Below the pieces are notes generated by a model. It searched no databases. It worked only from the letters and a program-made list of their open reading frames with translations, and was not told where the DNA came from. Source: Roridomyces roridus (lineage: Eukaryota; Basidiomycota; Agaricomycetes; Agaricales; Mycenaceae). From it: a stretch of DNA of 64,000 nt. This document shows, piece after piece, positions 43,313 to 54,182 of this stretch. The DNA is taken from positions 2,356,001-2,420,000 of the forward strand of contig JARKIF010000006.1 in NCBI GenBank assembly GCA_029378245.1. The letters run 5' to 3'. The position numbers and the translations under genes were made by a program. Position 1 is the first letter of the stretch, and every line of letters begins with the position of its first letter.

Positions 43313-46300
43313 CTATTCTTCCCCAACCGCTCGTTTCAGCACATCCTGCCAATCGAGCGCCAGTTTGTTGAGCGTTTTGCTGCGAGCAAAGGCTGACAAG
43401 ACATCCTTGACCAGTTCGCGCTTGACCAATCCGGCAACAGTTGGAGACCAGGAATCTCCGGATCGTCTGAGACCGCTTCAGCAGAAAAACAGAAAGAAAA
43501 AGAAGAGAAACGCACGAATAAACAGGACCCATAAGCTCCCTGATCAACTCCTCCGCCTTGCCTTTGAAGCCTTCGTCCGCGATCTTCTTTGTGTATTGCG
43601 ACAGCGCCTGCTTGTACTCGGTTGGACTATCCAACAACCTCGCCGAATGCATCCGCGTCTCCAGGTGCCCAAGCGTCATGGCCAAATTCCACAACTTGGG
43701 CCGCTTCTTGTCGGCCCCATCGGGAGTGCCTCTCCCAGCGATGCTGCCCTCGGTGATACTGAGCACTCCACGGTTGGCGGTAGGGTTGGTCAACGAGCGC
43801 TGGCGCGCTTGCCACACGTCCGAGCCCTCGGACCACCAGCGTTCCGTGAGCTTGACGAACGAGAGTAGCGCGGGGTCGTACGAGTATACAACTCCGCTCG
43901 AGCATGTAATAATGGCAGCTCCACTTGGCTGTACTTTCGCCGATGTGATAGTATCATTTGGTGACGCCAAAATGGTAGAAAGAGAGACGGGAGGGAAAAG
44001 GGCGGCTTGTTTCTTGATGTCCCACGAAAACAGTTGCCCCGCAGATGTTACTAACAGCAAGATATTGCTACGACCGTCTATGAAGGAACAGAGGGAGCCC
44101 AGATTCATGGTCGGCATTAATCTGTGCTGTCGTCGGTAATAATACAGTGGATACAGATTAAACACCTACCGTCGGCCGTTATGCGAATAGACAATCACCG
44201 AGCCATCGGTCAGGGCAACCGCACAGAAACGCGAAGAGGCACATACGACCAACGCAGGAGAGGGCAGATAATCTAGCCATTGTGTATGTTTGCCAGACAC
44301 GAGGGATATCTCGGGAGGATCTGCACGTGATCAGAATCAAAACGGGGGAAAAGAGGAAGAAGAAACCTTCGCTATCCTCGTCCTCTGGGTTGACCGCCTC
44401 CAAGATATCATCGCTGCCCTCTACCGTCGCGTAGATTCGTGTCATCAGCGGAGCCACAGGCAAAGATATGGATCCAGCATTCCAATGTGCGGGAACAGCT
44501 GCGCCACTGCCCGGTGCAAGTTCCTTTACGGGCACGACAACCCGTTTGCGCTCTCCGCCAAGGGTTCGCGGTCGCTTCGGCTCCTCGCCATCGGGGCCCA
44601 TCGCCGAAGCTCGGCGTTTCCGGCCATTCTCCATGGCATCAATCCGCACGTCCGTTGAAGGACCCCACATTTCCGCGTCCACATCGAATACACTCGGCGC
44701 TCGTTCCTGCTGCTGGTTCAGCTGTGCCCGCTTCGAGATGGAGACGCCAGTTAATGCAGGTGCTCCAAAAGGAGCCGACATGGAAGTGGACGCAGATGGC
44801 ACATTTTGTGGTGGAGGAAGATGTTGAGGGAGAGTCGGCATAGAAATCGGAACAGTCGTAAGGCCCGCGCGTTTCTTTCCTCCACGTTTTGCCACAAGGA
44901 CATTGACGCGTTCGCCGCCCGAACCGACGTTGCCAAACCCAGTTTGATCGCTCGTAATGTTTTGCGATTGAGACGACTGCATCTTGGGCGATGGTGGCGG
45001 CGTCAGCTGCCTGACGGTGGTATGCGAGAAGCCCTCTGGGATCGGTGGGGAAGCAAAGCCAAACTTTTTCAGATACGAGGTTTGCACGCTGTGTGGACAA
45101 AGTCCTTCGAGTTCGTCCGGGTCAAAGTTGAAGACTGCGAGCGTTCCGTCGGATGAAACAGCGTAGAGTGTAAGACCATCCCACGACCTGCAACGTAGAT
45201 GGTTAGATTTAGCAATGATCGTTTGACGGCATGACAGACCAGTTGAGGTCCATGATTTGCCGCTCGAACACTTCCTTGGCGACAATCAGCGGGCGGGCAG
45301 ATTTCGTCTGCCAGATTGAGATCGAACGGTCGTCTGCACCCAGAGCGACGACCGAACAAATGTTGGAGGTGAGCACCGGGAGTTGCGTGTTACGCAAGAA
45401 GATGTGGGGGTTGTACGACTGAGTGAATTTGAGTCACGAGGAAATGAGGGCGAATGAGGCGCACCGCGACTTCGACCGTGTTTTCGTGCCCAACGAGACT
45501 GATTTCCGAAGTCCAAGTGTTGCGTGTTATGACCGACGCGATAAACACGAAACCCTTGTTGTTGGTCGCGTTGGACGCGGTAATATGTGCGCCATCCGGG
45601 GACCAGCTGGAGAAATTTAACGGGAGAAAAATCGAAAAAAGACACTCACCTCAATCGCCTAAAAAAAGTGCTCCCAGGGGAGTCTTCAAACGGCTTTGTA
45701 ACCTCGGCCTCGAGCGACCAGTCCGTTGTATTCCAAATCTTGACGGTCCGGTCATCCGACTGAGTGGCTAGGAATTCGCCCACAGGATCCCAGCACACGC
45801 CCTTGACGAACCCTTGGTGCTGGTCCAGTTTCCGAAGCTGTTCTGTAGACTCTGGTTAATGCGTGTGTTGAGGGATTGAAGAAAAGGACGCGCCATGGGT
45901 GAACCCGCACCAGATAATCACTTTTGAATCCAGCCCGACGGACGCGAGGTAGCGGTCGCCCGGGGACCAAGCCACGTCGGTGACGTCTAACAATGAGTAT
46001 GCAGTAGAGACAGAGGTAGAAAGGTTTGCTCACCACTATCGTGCCCCGGTAACCGTTTCAAAGGCTTCCATCCCTCGACATTGATTTCGTCGGTGCCCCA
46101 TACTCTCCCTTTCGCTGCCCTATTGCCTTTGAGAAAAGAAAGACGCGAAGAAGACCAACGCACGGGTCAAAGTCCCATATCATGACAATGGCATCGTCGC
46201 TTCCACTAGCCAGCCATTTGCCCGAGTTGGCCCATCGCACGGTAAGAACGGGGCCGTTGTGCATGGTGAGGGTGCAGAGGGATTTGGGCAGCTTGTTGGA

Positions 46301-46486
46301 GAGCTCGGACGCGCTGCTGAGGATCGGCTTTGTGCTCCATATTCGTATCTTGGCATCGAGGCCACCGGTGGCTATGCGTGAACCATCGGGGTGAACGTGG
46401 ACAGAGAAGATGGAGAGGGCCTTGGACGTGTCGGTCTTGGCCGACGAGTCTCTGTGGGCCACCCACGCTGGTTTGGTGAAGCGCAT
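43313..46486 (-). CDS. HIRA-type histone H3.3/H4 chaperone (WD40)
   Basis: Begins MRFTKPAWVAHR (start 46486), the conserved HIRA opening. The N-terminal WD40 repeats include IATGGLDAKIRIW, LASGSDDAIVMIWD, LASVGLDSKVIIW, LATQSDDRTVKIWN and LTLYAVSSDGTLAVF. The middle is low complexity with a basic KRPRTLGGERKRVVVPV stretch. The Hira-superfamily C-terminal half follows: HTQWLDYLPSPALVV, LLLVTSAGQLFSWD, and a helical end KQALSQYTKKIADEGF to the stop at 43313. HIRA deposits histone variant H3.3 independently of replication and works with Hpc2 and other partners. About ten introns. Confidence 0.9.
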
Positions 46487-46602
46487 CAGTGGGTTTCCAT
46501 TTTTGGTCAAGAGAGCTCAGAAATTATTTTGGTGGAATAATACAACAAATATGGTGCTAAACGATACAGTCAGATGTCCATGAACCGGCCTAAACAACAC
46601 GT

Positions 46603-47681
46603 CTAGTATCCCGAAAAACTGAAGGCATCATTGTTCGCAGCCGCAGCAGAACTGGGCGCGGGGACGAGGGTGAGGATGGATTGGCTGACAGCAGGCGCGT
46701 TGTTTGCATTGTTGGCTGCAGCAGGGGTGGCAGCGGGAGCTTCTGTGAGCAGGATAATGGAGCCACTGGCAGAAGCGCCAGAGCCGTTGTCCGCGGCGGA
46801 AGGAGTGGCCGCAGGCGCGGTGAGCTGGATGATGGAACTGCTGCTGCTGCTGCTGTTGAGAGCAGGGGCAGCACTTGCACTGGGGGCTGCACCACCGCCG
46901 TTGACGATGGTGGTAACAGGCACTCCACCCTCTGCAGAAAGCAAAGAGAGTAGGGACGCAGCTGCAGAACCGTCAAGGGTGGTAGTGGTGGGCGGGAGAG
47001 TCACAGTTCCCGAGGGAGGAACGGTAATAGAGACGGTCGACGTGGTGGGAGCAACAGTGACGGTGACTGTAACCTCACCGCCCTTGGTGACCGTGGTGGT
47101 AGTGCTCTGTGAGCTGCCGTCGTCGTCTCCGTTGTCGGAATCGCACGTGTCGTCGTCGCCGTTATCGTCCGTGTCGGGATCGCAGGTATCGTCATCGGAC
47201 GAGTCGGACGCGACGGCAATTTGGTTGGAAGCACCGGTGGATTGGATGGTGCTCAAAGCATTCTTCTCGCTCGTGCAGGTGACGTTCTGCAGAAAGGTCA
47301 GAGATACAATCACCAAGCAGTAGATGGAAAACGCACAGTTCCGGGTTGTGAGACCAACGGGACGGCAAAGCACGAAAGGCTACTGGGGCAGCCCTGCGTT
47401 TGCCATTTGGTGTTGACGCAGTTGGCCAAATCTCCGTTGATACACGCGACTTGCCCAGCTAGAGACAAAATCTGAGTCTGAAGCAGACGATGTAGAAGGA
47501 GGAACGCACCAGTGCACGCGTCAGCGGTGGTCAAGTTCTGGAATTGGGCATTAAGATTTTGTGCGTCTTGTCCGTTCTTGAGGAGTGAGGCAGCGTCGAG
47601 CACGTCTCTCGAGACGAGGACGGGGGCGGCGTTGATGAGGGTTGCGGAAACAAGCAAATAAAAGGGCGTGAGGGAGAACAT
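46603..47681 (-). CDS. Secreted CBM19-like protein (second copy)
   Basis: Signal peptide MFSLTPFYLLVSATLINAAP from 47681. After one intron comes the CBM19-like module: QVACINGDLANCV, TQGCPSSLSCFAVPL and, after another intron, NVTCTSEKNA. A strongly acidic Asp/Ser/Gly stretch with regularly placed cysteines follows (DDDTCDPDTDDNGDDDTC). A long Thr/Val/Ser/Ala tail ends AFSFSGY at 46603. The acidic Cys-containing insert is absent from the copy at 14641-15953. Chitin binding is expected from the family; the tail suggests O-glycosylation and wall association. HIRA starts 117 bases downstream. Confidence 0.8.
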
Positions 47682-47791
47682 GGTTGCTCGTCAAGTGCGT
47701 TGAAGGAAAGGCGTTCGTGAAAACAGCTCCTGGCTGGTGGTGAGGGGAATAAGAAGGGCGGTGTAGAGCAGCCATGGCCCTCGTGCTGGGA

Positions 47792-47798
47792 TTTTATA
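47792..47798 (-). promoter_or_regulatory. TATA box of the second CBM19-like gene
   Basis: TATAAAA on the minus strand, 111 bases upstream of the ATG at 47681. Confidence 0.5.
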
Positions 47799-48295
47799 CG
47801 CCGCCAAAGAGTACAATGAGGAATGTGTAGCCATTGTTCGAAGTTGAGGACAATGCCAGCACAGCCACCCGGACAATTGGCCGTCGAGGACAAGGTCGCT
47901 CGAATACAAATCTCGGGGACACAAAGCGGGCCATTGACGAGAAGTTTGGTAGAGACGGTGGACGGTATTGTCCATTGTGCAGCAGAATGAGAACAAAATA
48001 AATGCATTGAAATATGGCTTGCGCTACTATCTAGAAATCCATCATAATCCCCTCTCGAAGACAGTAGAGTTGCTAGCGAAAGCGCGTCCTGATTCACTCT
48101 CCGACGGCTGTAGATTGGAAGACCCGTCTTCGCGCAAGTTGGCGGGTAGATGGGGGGCAAAACGTCGTTAAGAAGAAAAAATGATTGATGCCACGCAAGC
48201 CTTATATACAGTCCCGGAGTTGCCGAGTGATCGCCGGGTCACGTTTTATTCGAGGTCATACAAAATCGTACATACAACAAAACAGTGCTTTTCTT

Positions 48296-48550
48296 CAGCA
48301 AAGACGCGAGAAACCAGCCTGTTGCTTCGCGTCCTCCCCACCAGTCCTTTTCTCAGCAAAGACGCGAGAAACCAGCCTGTTGCTTCGCGTCCTCCCCACC
48401 AGTCCTTTTCTCAGCAAAGACGCGAGAAACCAGCCTGTTGCTTCGCGTCCTCCCCACCACCAAAAAACACAGTCCTTTTGTTTCAGCAAAGACGCGAGAA
48501 CCCAGCCTGCTGCTTCGCGTCCTCTGAATCCCCAGTCGAACCAAAATTAA
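48296..48550. repeat. Minisatellite, 58-base unit, four copies
   Basis: Units start cagcaaagacgcgag at 48296, 48354, 48412 and 48485. The first two are identical over 58 bases. The third carries a short insertion (ccaaaaaacac region). The fourth diverges after ttcgcgtcct and runs into cccagtcgaaccaaaatt. Each unit contains the inverted arms gacgcga and tcgcgtc about 16 bases apart, so each could form a hairpin. A related single copy lies at 54028-54094. Confidence 0.9.
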
Positions 48551-48672
48551 CACTATATGGCTCGCTTCGACAAGATACGAGAGAATACATAGTTCACGCG
48601 GACACAAGATACACGATAATACTACACAGAATTAAAGTCGAGGTCGATAGCAAGATACACGCCACAGAAACG

Positions 48673-51600
48673 TCACAAGTTGAACATATAGTCCTGTCTG
48701 GCCTTCATGCAAAATAAATCGAGCACTCGTCGAAGACGTTCTGGGGAGCTTGGTTTCCGATACCAAGTAATAAAGTCCTTGTCTTGCATCAACAGAGCCA
48801 TCGCTCCCGGTTCGCCAACCCTGCGCAGGTACTGGTCAACCGCCACCAATCCGTCGTCCCGATAGTGCTGGCGCGCATAATTAAAGCAGAGGGCCTCGGG
48901 CAGTATGTTCACCCTTTCCAGGGGCAACGCTGCGAGACTGTCCGGATCAAGCGCTCCCTGACACGAAGTTAACAAAGTTACTTGACGTTCTTAGGCTCAG
49001 ACAAATCTTACCAGCTCAACCAGGAGAGCAAACATGGGCCAACCATGGATCCTATGTCCGATGGAGACCTGCAGCGGGTGACGCGACCCCGTGTCGCGCA
49101 GCGGGACCCCGAGATAGTGGTCGCGGTGGCCGGTCATGATTCCCCACACGATCAAGAATACGACGAACCGACCCAAGGTCACGTCGCTGTAGAATCCCCG
49201 ACTATTCCCAGACTGAGCCTCGGCACTACGCCAGAACGCTGCACTCACCGATCGCACATCCGGAGCATTCTGCAGACCATGTTCCAGGCCACGGCTAACT
49301 GATCCTCGAGTGATTGCTCTGTCTGTTCCGCGTGAATACAGGCTAACGGCCTCGTGAAAACAACGCACCAATCCTGGAATCACTCGCAGCTCCATGTCCT
49401 CCTCCTCGATCTTGAAGCCCATCTGGGGAAGGGACGAGAATAGTCCATCCGTCCCTGTCAGGTCTTTGGCCATGGCCAACATCGCTGAATTTATGTCAAT
49501 GCGAGTAGCATACTTGAAGTAGATTAGTGCATACCTGGCATCTCCTTCGTCAACAAATCCAAGTCCACCGCGGCGACACCTGCCAGCAGCCTCTCGACCT
49601 CTGCCCTCACTGCCCGGGGCGCCTCATCGAACCCCTCTGCCAGCAGCTCATCGTCCTCCTCGTCCGTATCACCCGTCGCGGACATCCCCCGCAACTCGAC
49701 CTCCTCATCGATCTTGTTCATCTCCTCGTGGTGGTCTTGGCCCTCCTTGACCCACCGCCGCCACGAGTCTCTGTCGATCTCCTCGGGTAGTGCTATGACA
49801 CCAGTTTTGACCGCGGTCAAGACATCTCGGAGTCGTGCAAGGAAGTTTACACAAGGCCCTAAGTGTGAGAAGTCAACCTTCGCCCCGTCTCGGTGACCCT
49901 TCGAGAAACCCGTTCCGTGTGAGACCCGGGGGGAAGGCACGGCCTCTGTCTCCTGACGGGGCCATTCCTTGCTTGGCCGATACCAGTCAGGCACTGGCAG
50001 CCCGAGAGTCGCCCTAACGTCCGCAGCTTGGTGATACAAACCGACGACCTCGCTGGCCTTTGGGCGGTCGGCATTCCGATGCGCGATCAAGATTACGATT
50101 TGCTGTATTCGATCCATGGTATCGCAGACGCGCTGCTGTGCGGCGGTTGTTGCTTGGTGTAACTCGGGAATATCGGCGCCTATGAGATGCAGCACCCTCA
50201 AGATGGGCACATGCTCCGTCACTGACGCGTCGAAGGAGTGTTTGAGATAGTTCATCGCGCGGCGGGTGATCACAGAATTCTCGGGGGTGTGACCCGTTGC
50301 GCTGTTCTGATCCAAAGACTTGACGCGATCAATGGTCCCGTACATCGCTTGCTTCTCCACAAAACCATCTGGTGGGAATGAGACACTGGAGACGCAGTAC
50401 ACGTAGTTGATACCTACCATCAATGGCGTCCGGGCCGTAAAAGTCATCGTAGCGCTTCACGGCACGAACGCGGACCCCGTCGATCTTGCGCAGTTTGGTG
50501 GGGATCTCGGGCAAGTCATCGTTGATCGCCCGGGCATCCTGCACGCGCTTAGTATCCGAATGAGTAGAGAACGGGACAGGCTCACCGTCAAGCGGAACAG
50601 AAAAAGATGCCAAATCCTCCCTTTTAATTGGCGGAGGCTGACGTGGTCTTTGAACGAGTCAACTTGCTGATTCTCATCGGGCCAGCCCCTCGCGTGGCTG
50701 TCGATGGTCGCAAAGTCCTGTCCCCGTGGCCATGGTACCCATAGTTCGACATACTCTATCTCCGGCCGGGCTTTGGTGTCCGTATAATGCCTAACCTGGG
50801 CCATTGCTTCTTTAGAAAGAATGTCGAGCAGAGGCGAGTCATAGCCAGAAAAGTGAAGTGGCTCGACCTCGGCCTGAGATTCATCAGATAAGGAACCGTG
50901 ACAGGCGGCGATCTTACCCAACAGAAGTCGCAATAGCACTGTTTGCCAATTCGGCGCATAACAACACATGCTTGTACAGCCTCGCATCCGTGACGCATAC
51001 ACGGATGGACGCCGTCACACCCCGTTCTGCATCCCGGCTCGAGCTTCTTCGCAGGTGGTGTATACCCATGCAGGAATCTAACCAGGACTGCGTCGCCCGC
51101 GAAACAAGGACTGCAGGGTGTAAATTCTCGGCGCCCAGTGGTTGGCAATTCCGACTTACTCGCCCGTGTCCCGTAGGATGGCATTGCCTAGCTCCTTGAG
51201 CTCCTCTGCACGGTCACCGACGTCGAGGTCGACATCGCTCATGTCATAGGGCCCACTGCGATTGCTTATTAGGCCCCACAGGCCGGCCAACGAGGTTTTC
51301 ATCTTGAGCCTGCCGTGCCGAGGTGTCACCGAAAGCATATCATTTACGCCTGGAATCGGCGTCAACTGCCATCGCGGTGCGGAACAGGTGAATAGCTCAC
51401 GATAAATGGCAAAGTAGCGCCCAACAAGGCGGGGGAATTGTTCTTCTGGTGCCGCTTGAATGGCTGCCAAGGCCTTCTTCACACCCTCCCTGACCCGATC
51501 TGACCACGCCACGCCCGGAATATCGAGGTGTATCCTGATTTGGGGTTCGGGCAGATCAAGGCAAGCGTCAACATCTGTCCTATGTTAGCGGCTCTGCTCA

Positions 51601-52309
51601 ACCAAGGGCAACAGCACGGACCAAGCAATGGATGTTTGACGTATTGGAGACGAATATAATTTCTCACAGGGTTGTTTGTCTCGCTCCTTTTGTTGTACCC
51701 TACCGGGTGCATGTCGAAGCGACCCCGGAGGGCGTCCGGCTGCTTGAAGACCCAGTCCTGCGACGCCACGGCCGCCAGCGATTCGTTCAGCTCTGAGAGC
51801 AACAAGATTCTCATGTGCGCCGTCCCAAATCTCCTCAAACCCTCGTTATATTCCCTATAGACGTGGGCCATGACGGTCTGGAGATGCGGAAGGAGGGGCA
51901 GCTGTGCCGCGGTTGTGGTTAGCAGGTCGACCCCTGACGACCCGGCCAAGCTACCTAACAGCTGCTCATCGATGTTCGGGAGAAACACCCAATGCTCGTA
52001 CGTCCTGGACTGGCGGGTGTACTGTGTCGTCCACTCCATCCTCCTCACGTCTCCAGCGCGGGATAGACGCCAATACGGGGCCTGGATCTTGGGACTGCTG
52101 AACATCTCAGTCGTGAAGGCCGCAGCAGGGGATGCCGGGGAGGAGGTTGGCGCTGACGACGCAGTGTAGTATTTGCGGGCCCGGTCGTACATGCCCGCTG
52201 CTGGACATTGTTGGAAGGCCTGTGTGAGTTTGAGGGCCTCATAGCGATTCGTAATGTCTTGCTTGTCGAATCGCGTCAACGGACTGGCAGATTTGGGTTC
52301 TGCGTCCAT
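48673..52309 (-). CDS. Large protein of unknown family, about 1,080 residues
   Basis: About seven exons join in frame through ordinary 42-55 base introns. They run from MDAEPKSASPLTRF (start 52309), through HPLL/DVDACLDLPEPQIRIHLD and the helical MNKIDEEVELRGM region, to QDYMFNL (stop 48673). The only striking local feature is a cysteine cluster encoded at about 50920-51036 (CRTGCDGVHPC, then RHGC, C, and CYCDFCW), eight or more Cys plus His in about 40 residues, which looks zinc-binding. One junction near 50640 would need a 35-base intron and is uncertain. No transposase, nuclease, kinase or polymerase motif was recognised. It is divergent from the gene at 52581, and the pair is bracketed by related repeats. 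Confidence 0.65.
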
Positions 52310-52580
52310 TACAGAACGCAGGAAGAGGAAAAAAGGATGGCGTTCCTTTGAGGAAGATGACGCGTCGGGAGTGTGGGGAAGGGAATGGGGTGGGGTCTGG
52401 CGGGTAGTCGGTTTATCGAGCTGACTGGCAGTGAAAAACCCAAAACGCCAAAAAGGCTATCAGTTAGACTTGATAGCAGCTTTGATGGCACTGAGTCTAC
52501 TGATGCCCGGCTGCGGAGTGACTAGTTTTACGAGTCTATTCCTTGGTTATCCCTTGTTAATCCATCTTCTTCCTATCTAC
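52310..52580. promoter_or_regulatory. Shared promoter of the two unknown divergent genes
   Basis: 271 bases between divergent start codons, with no other frame of note. No clear TATA box or palindromic operator was found. Confidence 0.4.
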
Positions 52581-53675
52581 ATGCTGCGAATTTCACCCAC
52601 CGGCGATTCCCGCTACGTCGTCACTCTTGTCCCCCAATACAACTCCCTCGTGGCCAGGTGCCATGAGCTCTGGCGCACCGCGTTGGTGGCAAACCCAACC
52701 AACCCAAGCTGTTCGCCTCTACAGTGCGGATTACAAATTTCGCAAACTTTACGGTTGTCCCTGGTCAAGCTGCAAAAAACTGAGCCGGCGTGGGGTCGGC
52801 TAGTCATCAGTCCCGGGCTCCTGCTCCAGCCCCAAGAGTGCACTGCCGAAGAGACCCGTCTCCCGATCGCCACCATCTGCTTCGCTCTTTTGCAAACGGA
52901 GGGGTGCCCAGTCACCGGCTTGATGGCGGTAAGCTCTGACTGGTGGTACCGTAATTTGACTTACTGTGGCAGCTGGAGGAGGCCCGTCGCGTTATGGAGT
53001 TCCCCGATTCTCTCATCTCTGCACCCGAGAGGGATCTACTGTTGGTCATCACGGCCTCGCTGGTTCGGGTCTTGAGCCCTCGTTGCGAGCAGCGTTACTC
53101 CGAATGGGTCCAGGAGGATGCTGAACTCCAGAGGACTATGCAAGGTGCGTGTATTCATCTCGGAGTGGGCGTGGCCGACACACATCAGCACTGGGGCCAT
53201 CGCCTTCCCCCTTCGACCTACCTTGCCAGATGGATGTAAAGATGACCGACCTGCCAACTCAGGCTAGTGTACTCATACGGAACGAAGCGATGGCAGAGGA
53301 GAATCCAGCCACCCCACAGGAAACCACGCCCGCGTACAAGACCCCTGTGCCGATGTCATTCCGCTCCGGTCCTATTAGAGCCCCCCGCGTACTCACAGAG
53401 GCCGACATGCAGGCCCAGCAAGCGCGTGCTCCTTACCGTGCCTTGCAGAAGAAGAGGGAGGCGCAACGCCTTTCCTCCAATGGTTCGTTGTGTGCTCTGC
53501 CCTTATTCCAGCGCTGACGGAGACATCTTCAGCCGGGAAGCGACCCCCCACTCCCACCGAAGACGATGCGCGGCCACACACCAAACACAAGCGCGAGGAC
53601 GAGGACGAACAGAGAACCCATGGGCTACCGGGTCGCATGGAGTCCATGTCTGTCGAAGACATGGACATGGACTGA
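52581..53675 (+). CDS. Protein of unknown family, basic/acidic C-terminal tail
   Basis: Four exons: MLRISPTGDSRYVVTLVPQ to CPVTGLMA; LEEARRVMEFPDSL to ELQRTMQ; ALGPSPSPFDLP to EAQRLSSN; and AGKRPPTPTEDDARP to MESMSVEDMDMD. Introns of 44-50 bases (donors gtaagc, gtgcgt and gttcgt) keep the frame throughout. The first half is helical and leucine-rich. The last 50 residues contain KHKRED-type basic clusters and a very acidic end, resembling a nuclear-localisation region. About 300 residues in all. No known domain was recognised. Shares its promoter with the large unknown gene. Confidence 0.6.
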
Positions 53676-54182
53676 GGGGCGAAGTATTTATCTGAGTATG
53701 CAGCTCTCTTGATTTGTGTCAAAAAACTTCATTGTGTGTTAACTTGGCCGCGCAAGTCGTGAATATCCGTATCTCATCTGAAATCTTATTGAGCTGTTTG
53801 GTTAATGAAGCCAATGCTGGTCTGCGTTGGTCTGCGTTAAAATCCACTGATCATTCTACGGGTCAAGCTAGTACAACAAGGGGATGAAGGCTACAGAAAA
53901 CATACATACAACAGAGCTGGAACAGAGCTGGAGGCAAGGGAGACGGCCTCTTCGCTGCGATCGCTGACAGAAGATGAGGACCCAATAACGGTTAACAAAG
54001 GAGGACGTACCTCCACGAGGAGGCCTGGTCCTTTCAACAGGGACGCGAGAACCCAACCTGCTGCTTCTCCTCCTGCCCAGTCGAGCCAAAGTTGTCTGGC
54101 CGTCCGTGTTCCTTGTCGGGCTGGTGTAGAGTCTGATTTTGAAGCAGCATCGCCGCGGTGCTTGAATCTACAAACACGGGAA
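53676..54182. other. Intergenic flank of the unknown cassette
   Basis: Contains short local duplications (tggtctgcgt twice at about 53819-53838; acagagctgga twice near 53912-53933) and the single-copy relative of the 48.3 kb minisatellite. No gene is supported. Confidence 0.5.
54028..54094. repeat. Single-copy relative of the 48.3-48.5 kb minisatellite
   Basis: gtcctttcaacagggacgcgagaacccaacctgctgcttc, then cccagtcgagccaaagtt, matches unit 4 of the minisatellite plus its right flank (48473-48550) in the same orientation. The two together bracket the pair of unknown genes. Confidence 0.75.

Larger units (their letters stand above)
47682..48672. other. Intergenic region with promoter and minisatellite
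   Basis: Holds the CBM19-like promoter (47.7-48.0 kb), the 58-base minisatellite and the 3' flank of the large unknown gene. Frames through the minisatellite (48181-48717) exist only because the unit tolerates open reading; I do not call them genes. Confidence 0.6.

Noticed and set aside
48296..48530. CRISPR-like array
   Set aside because: Units are contiguous tandem copies without unique spacers, and the window is clearly eukaryotic.
48181..48717. 178-codon frame encoding a repeated Arg/Pro/Ser peptide through the minisatellite
   Set aside because: The repeat unit is open in several frames on both strands, so openness is a by-product of repetition; no splice or start support.
48673..53675. 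Known transposon superfamily for the two-gene cassette
   Set aside because: No DDE, tyrosine-recombinase, Rep/helicase, reverse transcriptase or KDZ-type motif could be read, and no inverted terminal repeats were found, so no named class is assigned.
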